A DNA stretch of 64,000 bases, taken from contig CAZQRP010000013.1 of assembly GCA_964596125.1 (NCBI GenBank), forward strand, positions 36,173 to 100,172, given 5' to 3'. The position numbers were made by a program, and so were the translations under genes. Within the stretch, counting starts at the first letter, position 1. Every line of letters begins with the position of its first letter. Shown in pieces: positions 28,327 through 37,708 of this stretch. The notes under the pieces were generated by a model that had not been told where the DNA came from, did no database searches, and saw only the letters and a program-made list of their open reading frames with translations. Source of the DNA: CAZQRP01 sp964596125. Its GTDB lineage: Bacteria; Chloroflexota; Dehalococcoidia; GIF9; UBA5629.

Positions 28327-30141
28327 ATGACTGCACTGAAGAATATTCTAACTATCTCAAAGGGTGAAATAACCCGTTTCAGAACCAGATTCAAAGGCAA
28401 ACCGGGGATAGTAATACTGGTTATTTTAATCCTCTTTCTCATTTTATCTCTTATACTTTACCATCAGGAATTTGTTTTAAGCAAGGGCTTATATACTGTG
28501 GGTGTATCACCAGACGGTCCAGTCATAATGGACAGCCGTTTTAATTCTATTGTGGTAGACCTTGACACAGCGCATGAGATGCTTACCACCGGGGCAATTG
28601 ATGTATATATCTATGATGGTAAGGCTATTGTTAGAAACGATGAGCGTTCGCAGTATGCTGCTGGAGCATTGAAACAATATTTAGAACATGCAGAAATAAA
28701 AAGAATAGCATCCGAATATAGTATAAACCAGGCATTCCCTCTTCGCATAGAGATAAACCAAATGAAGACATCAGGCCGTGCCCTTGATATTGATAGCAAT
28801 CTTACCCTGTCAGATATCCTGGGACTAACAGAATCTCCTGATATGCCCGGGACGGCACCATATCCTGAGAAAGATTCAGAGGAAGGCATTCCACCACCAT
28901 TGGTGCCTACGTCGAGCCCCACTGATAATGCAGTCAGGCAACAACTACGAGATGCTGAAGAAGGCAAACGTTTACCAGAGTTCAAGGCTGAATTTGTGTC
29001 TGATAAAGAAATAATCATCCCATCTCTCATGAATCCACCTATACCACTTGCGCAGGTAATAATGGCCTTTTTTTATGTTGTTCCCATTTTCTTCGTTAGT
29101 GTGTTCTTTACGAGCAGCTTTATAGACGAAAAGACCGGTAGAAAGCTTGTTATTCTAATGTCAACTCCGGTTACAACACTACAGGTGATCATCGGTAAGA
29201 TGCTGCCGTATATCGGATATTCGGTAATTATGATTATTATTATTACACTATTGTTAAAGGGCAACGTTTTGCTTGCTCTGACTATATTTGTCCCCGTTAT
29301 GCTATTCATACTTTCCATATATCTAATTGTAGCTTTGACATATAGAACATTTAGAGACCAGACATTTTTCTCGGTGCTGGCGGTTGCGATTATTACAGGA
29401 TATCTTGTCGCCCCCGCAATGTTCTCAGGAATAAGTAATCTGAGCTATATATCACCGCTCACGCTGTCGGTGCAGATGTATCAAGGAAAATCATTCGGAC
29501 CGATAGAGTATTTTTTATCGACAACACCCATGTATCTTATATTTATACTCGTGATGTTTGTTGGAAAACGAATATTCAATGAGGAGTACCTTATCGGTTT
29601 TAAACCACTTCATAAAAAGATTGCCGAGGCAATCTATCTTATCATTGACAGAAATCACCTGTCTATATCGGTGTTTGCTCTGAGTTCGTGCATGATTCCC
29701 ATCGTATTCATGGTGCAACTTTTGTCTATTGTTATTGCCACCAACCTGCCGGTGTCATTTATATTTGGGGGAGCGCTGGTTATATCGGTTGTTGCAGAAG
29801 AAATCGCTAAATCTGCTGGTATAGTGGTACTCATGGACAATAACATAGTCAAATCCCTGAAAAATATCCTTATACTATCGTGTATCTCGGCGCTGGGATT
29901 TATGGCAGGAGAAAAACTACTTCTCTATCTTGCCTTTTCTGTCATAACGGAGTCAATGTTTACAAATGCAATTTTCAGTACGGGACTGTTTGTTATACCG
30001 CTAGTGGTACATGCCGCCTCCACATCCGTTGTCTGCTTGATAACAGCACATTTTGGTACCAGGTACTATGCCCTGGCCATAACGGCTGGCTCAATTATAC
30101 ACAGTCTGTATAATCTATATATCATAGGGATGATACTATGA
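28327..30141 (+). CDS. ABC-2 permease fused to PrsW-type intramembrane protease domain
   Basis: This 604-residue protein has two parts. Residues 1-425 are an ABC-2/NatB-like permease: a first helix near 27-46, a long external domain, and a helix bundle from about 240. Residues 440-604 form a second polytopic domain with the motif set of PrsW-type proteases in the CPBP/Abi clan: EExxK (Glu491, Glu492, Lys495), FxxxE (Phe525 to Glu529), His562, and HxxxN (His592, Asn596). Permease-CPBP fusions are known, while a PrsW-like motif set in this place is unusual. It overlaps the next permease by 4 bp and lies divergent from its ATPase. The domain may process a substrate or a membrane protein. No protease substrate can be inferred. 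Confidence 0.85.
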   Translation: MTALKNILTISKGEITRFRTRFKGKPGIVILVILILFLILSLILYHQEFVLSKGLYTVGVSPDGPVIMDSRFNSIVVDLDTAHEMLTTGAIDVYIYDGKAIVRNDERSQYAAGALKQYLEHAEIKRIASEYSINQAFPLRIEINQMKTSGRALDIDSNLTLSDILGLTESPDMPGTAPYPEKDSEEGIPPPLVPTSSPTDNAVRQQLRDAEEGKRLPEFKAEFVSDKEIIIPSLMNPPIPLAQVIMAFFYVVPIFFVSVFFTSSFIDEKTGRKLVILMSTPVTTLQVIIGKMLPYIGYSVIMIIIITLLLKGNVLLALTIFVPVMLFILSIYLIVALTYRTFRDQTFFSVLAVAIITGYLVAPAMFSGISNLSYISPLTLSVQMYQGKSFGPIEYFLSTTPMYLIFILVMFVGKRIFNEEYLIGFKPLHKKIAEAIYLIIDRNHLSISVFALSSCMIPIVFMVQLLSIVIATNLPVSFIFGGALVISVVAEEIAKSAGIVVLMDNNIVKSLKNILILSCISALGFMAGEKLLLYLAFSVITESMFTNAIFSTGLFVIPLVVHAASTSVVCLITAHFGTRYYALAITAGSIIHSLYNLYIIGMIL

Positions 30142-31181
30142 GTGGATTACGTATCCTGTTAATAAGAGAATTAAAATCAATCATGAAAGAGAAAACGATA
30201 ATGCTGGCTATAATTATTCAGTTTTTCATTGCATCGTTTTCTTCGATGTTACTTATCGGGATCATGTCGTTCTATGATCCGGAATCTATTGGGCAGAGCA
30301 CCAGGATACCTGTCGATGTTGGTATGGTAGGTGATACAAGTAGTCCACTTAAACGATTCTTACGAGACAAGAATCTGAGAGTGATGACTTTTTCCAGCGT
30401 TGATACTGCCGAGACTGCGTTCCAGTATGGACATGTCGATACGATTATATTCATACCTGAAGGTAATACTAATGTTAAGGATATTAAGCTGGTGCTGCCT
30501 GAGATGGATGCTATGCAGACGGTGATACTTATGGTATTACAGGAACCATTTGAGCGATATGAAAATTATCTTCGTGAGGCAAATGGTGTGCGGCTACAGT
30601 ACAAGAACCTTGATGTCAAACCTCATACTACGTATGAATTCCTCTATACTTTAATAATCCCGATGCTTATGCTCTTTCCTGCTTTTATTGCAGGGAGTAT
30701 TGTTGTCGACTCGGTGGCCGAAGAAATAGAGAACAAGACTTTTGATACGCTGAGAGCAGCGCCCGTGTCCCTCAATGGGGTGTTTATGTCCAAGATACTT
30801 GCTGCTGTTATTATAGCCGCCATCCAGTGTATTATGTGGTTAGTATTATTGCGATTGAATAATCTTATCGTGCACAATGCTGGACTTGTACTTATGTTCT
30901 CTATCATTAGCACAATATCCATATCCATTGGTGCCGGTATAATCGCGCTTTATTTCAAAGACAGGGAGCGGGCACAATTCATATATTCGATGATTCTCGT
31001 TGTCATAGCAGGTCTGAGCTATTTTCTCAGCCCATCGCCAATTAGTCTTATTACAAGGTTGGCAGCAGATGATTACTATATTGGTCTATCCCATGTTGCT
31101 ATGTATATGTTGCCACTCGTTGTTCTCAGTATTGTATTTCCAATTCTGTTAAAAAAGCTCGTATCAGTGCGAAGTTGGTGA
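30138..31181 (+). CDS. ABC-2 type transporter permease
   Basis: This 347-residue permease has an N-terminal helix after MSGLRILLIRELKSIMKEKT, an extracytoplasmic domain, and five further helices. The DSVAEEIENKTFDTLRAAPVS segment is the conserved ABC-2 coupling region. Its start overlaps the stop of the permease/protease fusion (ATGA), so the two are translationally coupled and probably form a heterodimer served by the divergent ATPase at 27412-28287. Confidence 0.9.
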   Translation: MSGLRILLIRELKSIMKEKTIMLAIIIQFFIASFSSMLLIGIMSFYDPESIGQSTRIPVDVGMVGDTSSPLKRFLRDKNLRVMTFSSVDTAETAFQYGHVDTIIFIPEGNTNVKDIKLVLPEMDAMQTVILMVLQEPFERYENYLREANGVRLQYKNLDVKPHTTYEFLYTLIIPMLMLFPAFIAGSIVVDSVAEEIENKTFDTLRAAPVSLNGVFMSKILAAVIIAAIQCIMWLVLLRLNNLIVHNAGLVLMFSIISTISISIGAGIIALYFKDRERAQFIYSMILVVIAGLSYFLSPSPISLITRLAADDYYIGLSHVAMYMLPLVVLSIVFPILLKKLVSVRSW

Positions 31182-31315
31182 GTAGCGGGCATGTTCAGAA
31201 CAAGACCACGCCATACCTCTGCAATGCCAGCAGTTCTAACTGAGAATGTGGTATAACTATTGAGATAAGTAAGGAGACAATTGTATACCTTGGCTATGTT
31301 AGTCTATCAGCCCCA

Positions 31316-32461
31316 CTATTTCAGCAGGCCCCAGATATTCGAAGGCCAGCGGCCTTTCCTGGTCGCTTTGTATTCGTCTTCCAGAACGTCCAGCCAGGGC
31401 ATTTTCAGAGTCTTATCCAATTTCCTTAAGTCCGGATTATAAAGTTTCCACGGGATTGCAGGAAGTTCCTCGACTAATATCGGTTTCCTTCTTAGAGCCT
31501 GAATCCGTTGCCAAAGTTTGAGTGAGAGCCCCAGGACTTCATAGGTAAAACGGTCATGACCTTTTGGTAGCAATGTCCATCGCTCCATATTTCCCCAACC
31601 GCGCAAGTATTGTGTTCGTATTGGTTGTCGACGCTCTCCTACTCTCTTCGCGCTTATTAATCCGTCTTTGTTTTCGCCAATTGCCTTCCCGGCATAGAGA
31701 ATACCTGGAAAAAGGTCTCTTTCGTGGATCCAGGCACGTAACGATGGGCAAATCTTTGATACTCCGAGGAAACGGACACGGTGGACTCTTTGGTCCTCAT
31801 CTGCGATATTCCAGGCGCAGATTCGAAATAGTCCTTCCAGCTTGCTTACGCCTAAGCGCACACTGTCAACGTATATATTGTTTTTTGCAAGTTCGCTTAA
31901 AACTGCTATCACTGTTTTTCCGTCGAAAGTGCCGTCGTCGATGATCACAGGGTAAAGTTCTTTTCCTAGCTTCAGATTTTTCCTGAACTTGCTGACGCAC
32001 TGTACGATTCGCTCAGAGATGCTCATCTCTCCGTCTTCAGGTCGTGGCCCTCGTTCGTCAATATAATTCCAATCGTCATCAACGTACCGGCTTATGCTCA
32101 ATCGATATACCTCTTCCTCACGGTCGAACTTTGCGTACACAGTATCCAAGCAGATCCAGTATTCGGTTGATTTGTCCTTGTCCGTTCTGTCGTGCTTGTA
32201 TAGCAAGTCAGTGAAAGAATCATAAGGCAAGGCTACCAATTCTACTTCCTCTCCTGCTAAACAATGTGTTCTAATCATTTGCCCCAGTTCTTCAAAAAGT
32301 TCTTTGAAGAAAGATTCATTTAAATCAATCTTCAAGGTAGCTTCTGGTATACCAAGTTTTTCTCCTGTTAGAGGGACTAATATCGAAAGGTCCTCGGTTA
32401 AAATATAGGTATTCCCCTGTGGAGGTATATTAGTAGAGTTAGCACCGATTCTGCGTCCCAT
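31316..32461 (-). CDS. Unrecognised protein with phosphoribosyltransferase-like motif
   Basis: I do not recognise the family of this 381-residue soluble protein. The one telling segment is VIIDDGTFDGKTV (residues 172-184). It resembles the PRPP-binding signature of type I phosphoribosyltransferases (two acidic residues followed by a small-residue loop ending Gly-x-Thr). The N-terminal 160 residues are acidic, with LSISRYVDDDWNYIDERGPRPEDGE; the C-terminal third is basic and Trp-rich (ERWTLLPKGHDRFTYEV). It is convergent with the ABC permease operon, and decayed transposase sequence lies behind it. This could be an accessory gene acquired with mobile DNA. Function unknown. Confidence 0.7.
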   Translation of the reverse strand: MGRRIGANSTNIPPQGNTYILTEDLSILVPLTGEKLGIPEATLKIDLNESFFKELFEELGQMIRTHCLAGEEVELVALPYDSFTDLLYKHDRTDKDKSTEYWICLDTVYAKFDREEEVYRLSISRYVDDDWNYIDERGPRPEDGEMSISERIVQCVSKFRKNLKLGKELYPVIIDDGTFDGKTVIAVLSELAKNNIYVDSVRLGVSKLEGLFRICAWNIADEDQRVHRVRFLGVSKICPSLRAWIHERDLFPGILYAGKAIGENKDGLISAKRVGERRQPIRTQYLRGWGNMERWTLLPKGHDRFTYEVLGLSLKLWQRIQALRRKPILVEELPAIPWKLYNPDLRKLDKTLKMPWLDVLEDEYKATRKGRWPSNIWGLLK

Positions 32462-32897
32462 TTTTAAGGCACTCCTTTAATTTAAATTCCTTCAGCCAAA
32501 GACGACTATAGCATCTTCCTTATCACCGGTAATGTCCAAATCCTTCCAGCGGTGATTACTCATGCAATCTTTGGATTTCCTGATAATTTATTTAGTAAGC
32601 CGGATTGTAGACCTGTGCGGGACACATCATTCATTTATTCTACCTGCAGTTTGAAAATTTCTGGCGCTTTGATTTACCAGATGATTCTAACGGCAATATC
32701 ATAATCTATTTTCCTATCGGGAACAACCGAACCGAGACCACCTGTGGTCTGATGATACTTCCTATATCAGCCTAACGGCGGAGTCCGATACTCAATATCC
32801 GGAGCTAAGATTTCGAAGGAGCATGTAAATCTGAAGGTCAACTACTTCGGATATTTATTATCCTGGATGAGTAATCCTCCGAGTTTCTGGTCGTAGA
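32462..32897. other. Gene-free stretch, possibly decayed coding DNA
   Basis: No intact gene is present. A protein-like plus-strand frame at 32647-32775 (beginning QFENFWRFDLPDD) ends in a stop and could not be assigned. The following sequence merges into the IS3-family remnant. Confidence 0.4.
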
Positions 32898-33240
32898 ATT
32901 CGACTGCCACAGAGTTTTTCACTGGACATCATTGTGACTGGCTATTTGACCTGTTCGCTTACAGGAACGAGGACGATATTCGGTAAAACACAGGCCTGAG
33001 TTTATAGCTAGGGCAACTTGCATCGGCCGGATTAACTGCTAGTTGAGATTTATTTATCGAACTGGTCGATCAGGGGGAATGGGTACGTTAAGTCTATTAA
33101 TAAGAAGCTAAGAGACGAATTGCTCAACAGGGAGATATTTACAATACCATTTGGTGCCAGAATATCGATAGAGTGCCAGGGTAAAGAATATAATCGAAGC
33201 CCAATCGGCCGGCCGCCTCAGTTATCGATTCTCGCCTTTC
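32898..33240 (+). pseudogene. Decayed IS3-family transposase fragment
   Basis: Plus-strand fragments in different frames reproduce the end of an IS3-family OrfB core in order. LFDLFAYRNEDDIR stands for the usual LxDLFxxRGxPxxIRSDNG. GPEF-like and IARA pieces follow, then FIEL (33053), and finally GYVKSINKKLRDELLNREIF (from 33081), then KEYNRSPIGRPP. KLRDELLNREIF is diagnostic for this transposase group. Stops and frameshifts throughout show it is dead. It differs from the intact IS at 2801-3928 and matches the remnant at 42837-43122. Confidence 0.6.
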
Positions 33241-33343
33241 AAGGATATAGAGCTAGCTATCGTTTCGGCAGGTCTAAGCTATAGTACGTTATTCACATAC
33301 CCAATTTATTCATATCAACTGATACGATTAAAAATCACCAGTT

Positions 33344-34075
33344 CTATGATTCACCTGAAAGCACTTTCTTTAGAGCTTTACTTTCATCATCGGCAGGCAC
33401 GATTTCTGCTGTTTCTTTATAATAGGTCCATCTACCTGTATCAGGTATTCCCAGGCCAGGACCACTGATGCTATAAGTGTTTTGATCAATCCTATTGATC
33501 TCCCATGCTTCGTACTGTTCGATCACATTCTGAAACGTCGTTAAAGATAATTTTCCGGATTCAATTACTGCCTGCCTTTTGTGCTCCAGATTGGATATTT
33601 TCATTTTGAGTTGTTTGTCAATTGATTCCCAATCTTGCTTCGTTTTTGTTGTCAAATCAAGAACTTCGATTTCAAGGGTAATTACCTTGCCCGGGCTCCC
33701 CATGTCGAGAGCTGACAATACTACCATTGTTACTTCATACTGGTCGTTTTTGAGTGTCTCAGACAACCATTCTCTTGGCACCTGTCTAATCCATGAGCCA
33801 CTTACGTGCTCCTCTATTTGAACTTTCTGGTCTTCTGCCCATGCCAAAGCAGGCGTCACCACACCCTCCAGTTTTAATAATTTTGCATTGGTTTCATAGA
33901 GATCCTTATCTATCGCCTCCAGATCCGTTTCTATTGTGTTTATACCATTGTTAATCAATTGTTTAAAGGAATCGACTATCTCCACTTTAACAGGCTCATT
34001 GCTGGGCTTACATCCAAGAGCCATACCGAGCATGAGAATGAATGGGAAAAGAATATAGGTAACTCGCCTTTTCAT
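33344..34075 (-). CDS. Lipoprotein of unknown function, last gene of FHA-ABC operon
   Basis: This 243-residue protein has a lipoprotein signal (ILMLGMALGC, Cys22), followed by a coiled-coil-prone helical region (IETDLEAIDKDLYETNAKLLKLE) and a mixed C-terminal domain (YEAWEINRIDQNTYSISGPGLG). The family was not recognised. It follows the small Cys-rich membrane protein gene by about 109 bp, itself 26 bp after the FHA-ABC transporter, suggesting one transcript. It may be an extracytoplasmic partner of the transporter. Confidence 0.78.
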   Translation of the reverse strand: MKRRVTYILFPFILMLGMALGCKPSNEPVKVEIVDSFKQLINNGINTIETDLEAIDKDLYETNAKLLKLEGVVTPALAWAEDQKVQIEEHVSGSWIRQVPREWLSETLKNDQYEVTMVVLSALDMGSPGKVITLEIEVLDLTTKTKQDWESIDKQLKMKISNLEHKRQAVIESGKLSLTTFQNVIEQYEAWEINRIDQNTYSISGPGLGIPDTGRWTYYKETAEIVPADDESKALKKVLSGES

Positions 34076-34184
34076 TTAGCACCTTCCTTTTAGAGATAAA
34101 ATAATTTTACGTTACAGAAGCTGGTGTCAACGTTTACTCTTGCCAGTCACAAAGGTAAAATTATGTAACCAGCAAGATCTAAGA

Positions 34185-34544
34185 TCAATACCCGTCTCCA
34201 CCTCCATCTTCTCCGGCATCTTCTGTAGAAACCTCGACTTCATCGACAGGGATATCACGCGGTATTACACCACCTTCGGTCGCTTCACAGCACTGACCTT
34301 GAGATTTTGGACAGATACCTGTTATTACCCCATTTTCACAACACCAACATAATTCGGGTGTATTAATCCCCAACTCCTCAAGGCGTCTCCGCAACTCCAT
34401 CAAATATGCCATAGTATCAGCCATTACCTTCTCTCCAGGAATGATCCCTGATTGAGACCTGGGCAAGACCAGTAATCCGACGATTAGCCCGATCACTATA
34501 ACGGCGGCTACAACTGAAATAGTTATTATTTTCCACAATTTCAT
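34185..34544 (-). CDS. Small Cys-rich single-pass membrane protein next to FHA-ABC transporter
   Basis: This 119-residue protein has one N-terminal transmembrane helix (IITISVVAAVIVIGLIVGLLV). It continues with a short helix (MAYLMELRRRLEELG), a Cys-rich patch (ELCWCCENGVITGICPKSQGQCCE) with six Cys, and an acidic Gly-rich tail ending DGGGDGY. The Cys patch could bind metal or form disulfides outside the cell. It is 26 bp downstream of the FHA-ABC transporter gene. The role is unknown; a partner or substrate of that transporter is a reasonable guess. Confidence 0.72.
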   Translation of the reverse strand: MKLWKIITISVVAAVIVIGLIVGLLVLPRSQSGIIPGEKVMADTMAYLMELRRRLEELGINTPELCWCCENGVITGICPKSQGQCCEATEGGVIPRDIPVDEVEVSTEDAGEDGGGDGY

Positions 34545-34570
34545 TCTATAATTGCCCTCCTCACAATTTT

Positions 34571-37500
34571 TTATTTTACTCTATCTCTCCATCTCATCAC
34601 AATTAATATGAGTCCTATGTTTATGGCCATGATAACCGCCATCCAGCCCCAGTGCGAGCCTAGTTTTACGTTGAATGCATGACCAAATTGGTCATTAATT
34701 CTTTCGATCACAGCCTCGGCTTTTTTAACAGCACGGGCACGGGATTCCTTCCATTCTATAAATTCAGTCTGCCATTTATCCATTTCGGTACGGTAGTGGT
34801 CTACTTTGTCCTGATAAGCTTCCACCTCCTCCTGGTATTCATCTGTCTTTGCCTTCCAGGCATCAACTTCCTTTTTATATTCATCCATCTCCTCTTCGTA
34901 GTTGTCCATTTGTAACTGTGCTGCCTCAGGATCATTGGACCATTTCGGCTTTTCAGGCCGAGGCGGTGGTTCGCCTGGCTTGGGTGGTGGTTCACCAGGC
35001 TCGATAGGTTTCATAGGTTCTGGTTCATCTACAGCCGGATCATAATAATCACGTATACCCGGGAAATTGCAATTAGTGAATACATTTACGCCCATGCAAT
35101 TGCATTGACCATCTTTATCTGCATCGGTTAGTTCATCTCTTTTTTCCTGGGACATTTGCCAGCAGGGATCATCAGCTATGTCCTTGCCCATACCGCTGAT
35201 AGTAACCAACGATTCGAATGACCAGGTTGTGATCATTGCTTTACTGATAGCTTTTCCTGCTGCTCCAAGGCCACTCAGCGGAATTATACCTCCGAATAAC
35301 ATTTGAGGTACCAATATCATGACGATAAGAAGAGGTGTAATATTCTGGTTTCTGGATATTGCTGAGACAAGCAATCCAATCAGCATTGAGGCTAGTATTA
35401 CCAGCATAAGGGTAATGTACACGGCTACCATCTGAGATGTGCCCGGCCAGTCACCGGCTAACTTCAGGAAAAGTAGAAACACGCCCGCCTGGTATATGGC
35501 CAGCAGAATGGCTACCCATAGCTTGGATAGAACATAAGGTGCGATTTTCAAGGTCACCATGCGCTCACGGCGGTAGATATCTGCCTCTTTGACGATCTCT
35601 CGCATAGCAGACAATGCGCCCATCATACAAGCAACCATAGCTAGCAAGAAGAGATTAATGGCACCTTTGCTGGGATCACCACCATCTGACTCAAATATTC
35701 CGGGTTGCCAAAAGACAAAAAAGAGCGTACCAAAGAAAGGGGCTAATAGAAGCATGAGTATCATGCTGACCCTATCGCGTATCAGTATGTTCAAATTTCG
35801 TTGTGAGAGTATAACAAACTGGAGCAGAGCTGAGATATGCTTGGATTGCGGCCCTGGGCGCGGTGGTTTTTTAGGAGCTTCTGAAGGTACGATAGCCTCT
35901 TCTGGCAGTCTTGCTTCGACATACTGACGATATTGTGCAGATTGGAGATATTGTTCTCCCCACGCTTTAGGAGTCAGCTCTCTTTCCAATTTCTCATAGA
36001 TGGCATCAAAATCATCCACTCCGAAATAGCTTAGAGCCTGGTCTGGTGGGCCATAGTAGGCAAGATAACCGCCTCTGGCGAGGAAGATAACCTGGTCGCA
36101 AAGCATGACGTTTTTAGTGGCATGTGTGACTATCAAGACCGTATGACCTTGATCAGAGAGCTTGCGTAGTAAACGCATCATCTGACTTTCGATGCCAGGG
36201 TCAAGACCTGATGTGGCTTCGTCAAGACAGAATAGTCCCGGCTTTGTCAGGAGTTCAACGCCAATTGAAACGCGCTTAAGCTGTCCTCCGCTCAATTTGC
36301 GGATAGGAAGGTCTTTACGTTCGGCGATGTCTAATGTCTTCAATACTTCATCGATGCGCCTGCGCCGGTCGTCTGGCATGGTATCTGCGGGAAGCCTGAG
36401 TTTAGCGGAATAGTCCAGCGCCTCATAAACAGTGAGCTCTTTATGTATGATATCCTCCTGGGGCACATATCCAAATTGAGAACGGTGGGCATCACGGTTG
36501 CGGTATAGATAGTCTCCATTAATCAACACCTGTCCACTGCTGGCAGGAATAAAAGCATTGATAGCTTTGAGAAGTGTGGTTTTACCAGCACCACTACCAC
36601 CTACGATAGCAACAAACTCATGAGGCTTAACAGTGAGCGAAATGTCCTGTAAAAGATTGACGTTCTTGCCCACGAACTGGTTTACATGAATTACATCTAT
36701 ACGCAGATCGCGAGATTCATCAGTCTTTTCTAATGTTTCAGGTGTGTAGACCAGTTTGATCGGGCCTACTCGTATGATATCACCGCGTTTTAGCTGTGTG
36801 GGTTGAACTATGAGTTCACCATTAATAAAGGTGCCGTTCGATGAGTCGAGGTCCTCTATTATATATACCCCATCCGGGTCATGCCTGACTATACGCGCAT
36901 GCCTGCGTGAGACAGCAGGATGGCTGAGAACAATATCATTATCCTCGCTACGGCCAATCATAAGAGTGGCACGCCCTTTTACATCCAACTTCTCCTGGAC
37001 TGCCGGAGCCTCCGCCTCCGGTACCTCAACCTTTGCCGGTACCTTATAGGTGATAGAGATCGAATCTGTTATCCACAGCACATCGCCATCAGCGAGCAAT
37101 TTTTCAGAAATACGAGTTGATTCAAATGTCAGGCCGTTGGTGCTGCCAAGGTCTGTTATCTTATAGCCATCCGGTGATAGCTGTAATCTGGCATGATTTC
37201 TGGAGACTGCCTGGTCATCGATAACGATATCATTTGTCGACTCCCGCCCAATTGTAAGCGTCTCTTGCGTCAGAGGAAGTTCTTTTGTTCCCTGAGAGGT
37301 GGTTACGATTAAGGCTGGTACCGTGGGGAACATAAAGGCCAGGCTTTCGTCTGTGACAGCACTTGATTCTGCTTCAGCCACAGAAACTGGTGTTTTGTCT
37401 GCCGAAGTTGACAGATGGACTGTCAAGGTGAAACTACCGATGCTAATACTATCGTCTTCATTAAGAAGGTATGGTACTCTTGGCTCGATTTCAGTGTTGT

Positions 37501-37708
37501 TCACCAGTGTGCCGTTGCTGCTGCCAAGGTCGGTTATATACATTACATCTGTAGAGATTTCAAGCCTGGCATGATAGCGTGATACAAGATCATCGTCCAG
37601 CACAACATTATTATCTTTACTGCGGCCAATAGTAGTTATCGGCTGGGTAATGGCGTACTCTCTGATATCACCGGCGCGGCGGATATTCAAGATAGCTGGG
37701 AATTTAAT
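34571..37708 (-). CDS. Triple-FHA ABC transporter (ABCG-like) with extracellular aromatic heptad stalk; probable ATT start
   Basis: Three FHA phosphothreonine-binding domains lie in the first third (GRSKDNNVVLDDDLVSRYHA with GSSNGT; GRESTNDIVIDDQAVSRNHA; GRSEDNDIVLSHPAVSRRHA with SSNGT). An ABC ATPase follows (Walker A GGSGAGKTT, signature LSGGQLKRVSIG, Walker B LFCLDEATSGLDP), then an ABC2/ABCG membrane domain. Before the last helix is a large loop: a Cys-bearing DADKDGQCNC segment, a Pro-rich stretch and an aromatic heptad repeat. The only canonical start nearby is TTG 37690. The ten residues upstream (IKFPAILNIR) match its paralogue (INFAAVLEIR), and an in-frame stop lies at 37714. I therefore place the start at ATT 37708, 10 nt after GGAGG. 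Confidence 0.88.
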   Translation of the reverse strand: MKFPAILNIRRAGDIREYAITQPITTIGRSKDNNVVLDDDLVSRYHARLEISTDVMYITDLGSSNGTLVNNTEIEPRVPYLLNEDDSISIGSFTLTVHLSTSADKTPVSVAEAESSAVTDESLAFMFPTVPALIVTTSQGTKELPLTQETLTIGRESTNDIVIDDQAVSRNHARLQLSPDGYKITDLGSTNGLTFESTRISEKLLADGDVLWITDSISITYKVPAKVEVPEAEAPAVQEKLDVKGRATLMIGRSEDNDIVLSHPAVSRRHARIVRHDPDGVYIIEDLDSSNGTFINGELIVQPTQLKRGDIIRVGPIKLVYTPETLEKTDESRDLRIDVIHVNQFVGKNVNLLQDISLTVKPHEFVAIVGGSGAGKTTLLKAINAFIPASSGQVLINGDYLYRNRDAHRSQFGYVPQEDIIHKELTVYEALDYSAKLRLPADTMPDDRRRRIDEVLKTLDIAERKDLPIRKLSGGQLKRVSIGVELLTKPGLFCLDEATSGLDPGIESQMMRLLRKLSDQGHTVLIVTHATKNVMLCDQVIFLARGGYLAYYGPPDQALSYFGVDDFDAIYEKLERELTPKAWGEQYLQSAQYRQYVEARLPEEAIVPSEAPKKPPRPGPQSKHISALLQFVILSQRNLNILIRDRVSMILMLLLAPFFGTLFFVFWQPGIFESDGGDPSKGAINLFLLAMVACMMGALSAMREIVKEADIYRRERMVTLKIAPYVLSKLWVAILLAIYQAGVFLLFLKLAGDWPGTSQMVAVYITLMLVILASMLIGLLVSAISRNQNITPLLIVMILVPQMLFGGIIPLSGLGAAGKAISKAMITTWSFESLVTISGMGKDIADDPCWQMSQEKRDELTDADKDGQCNCMGVNVFTNCNFPGIRDYYDPAVDEPEPMKPIEPGEPPPKPGEPPPRPEKPKWSNDPEAAQLQMDNYEEEMDEYKKEVDAWKAKTDEYQEEVEAYQDKVDHYRTEMDKWQTEFIEWKESRARAVKKAEAVIERINDQFGHAFNVKLGSHWGWMAVIMAINIGLILIVMRWRDRVK

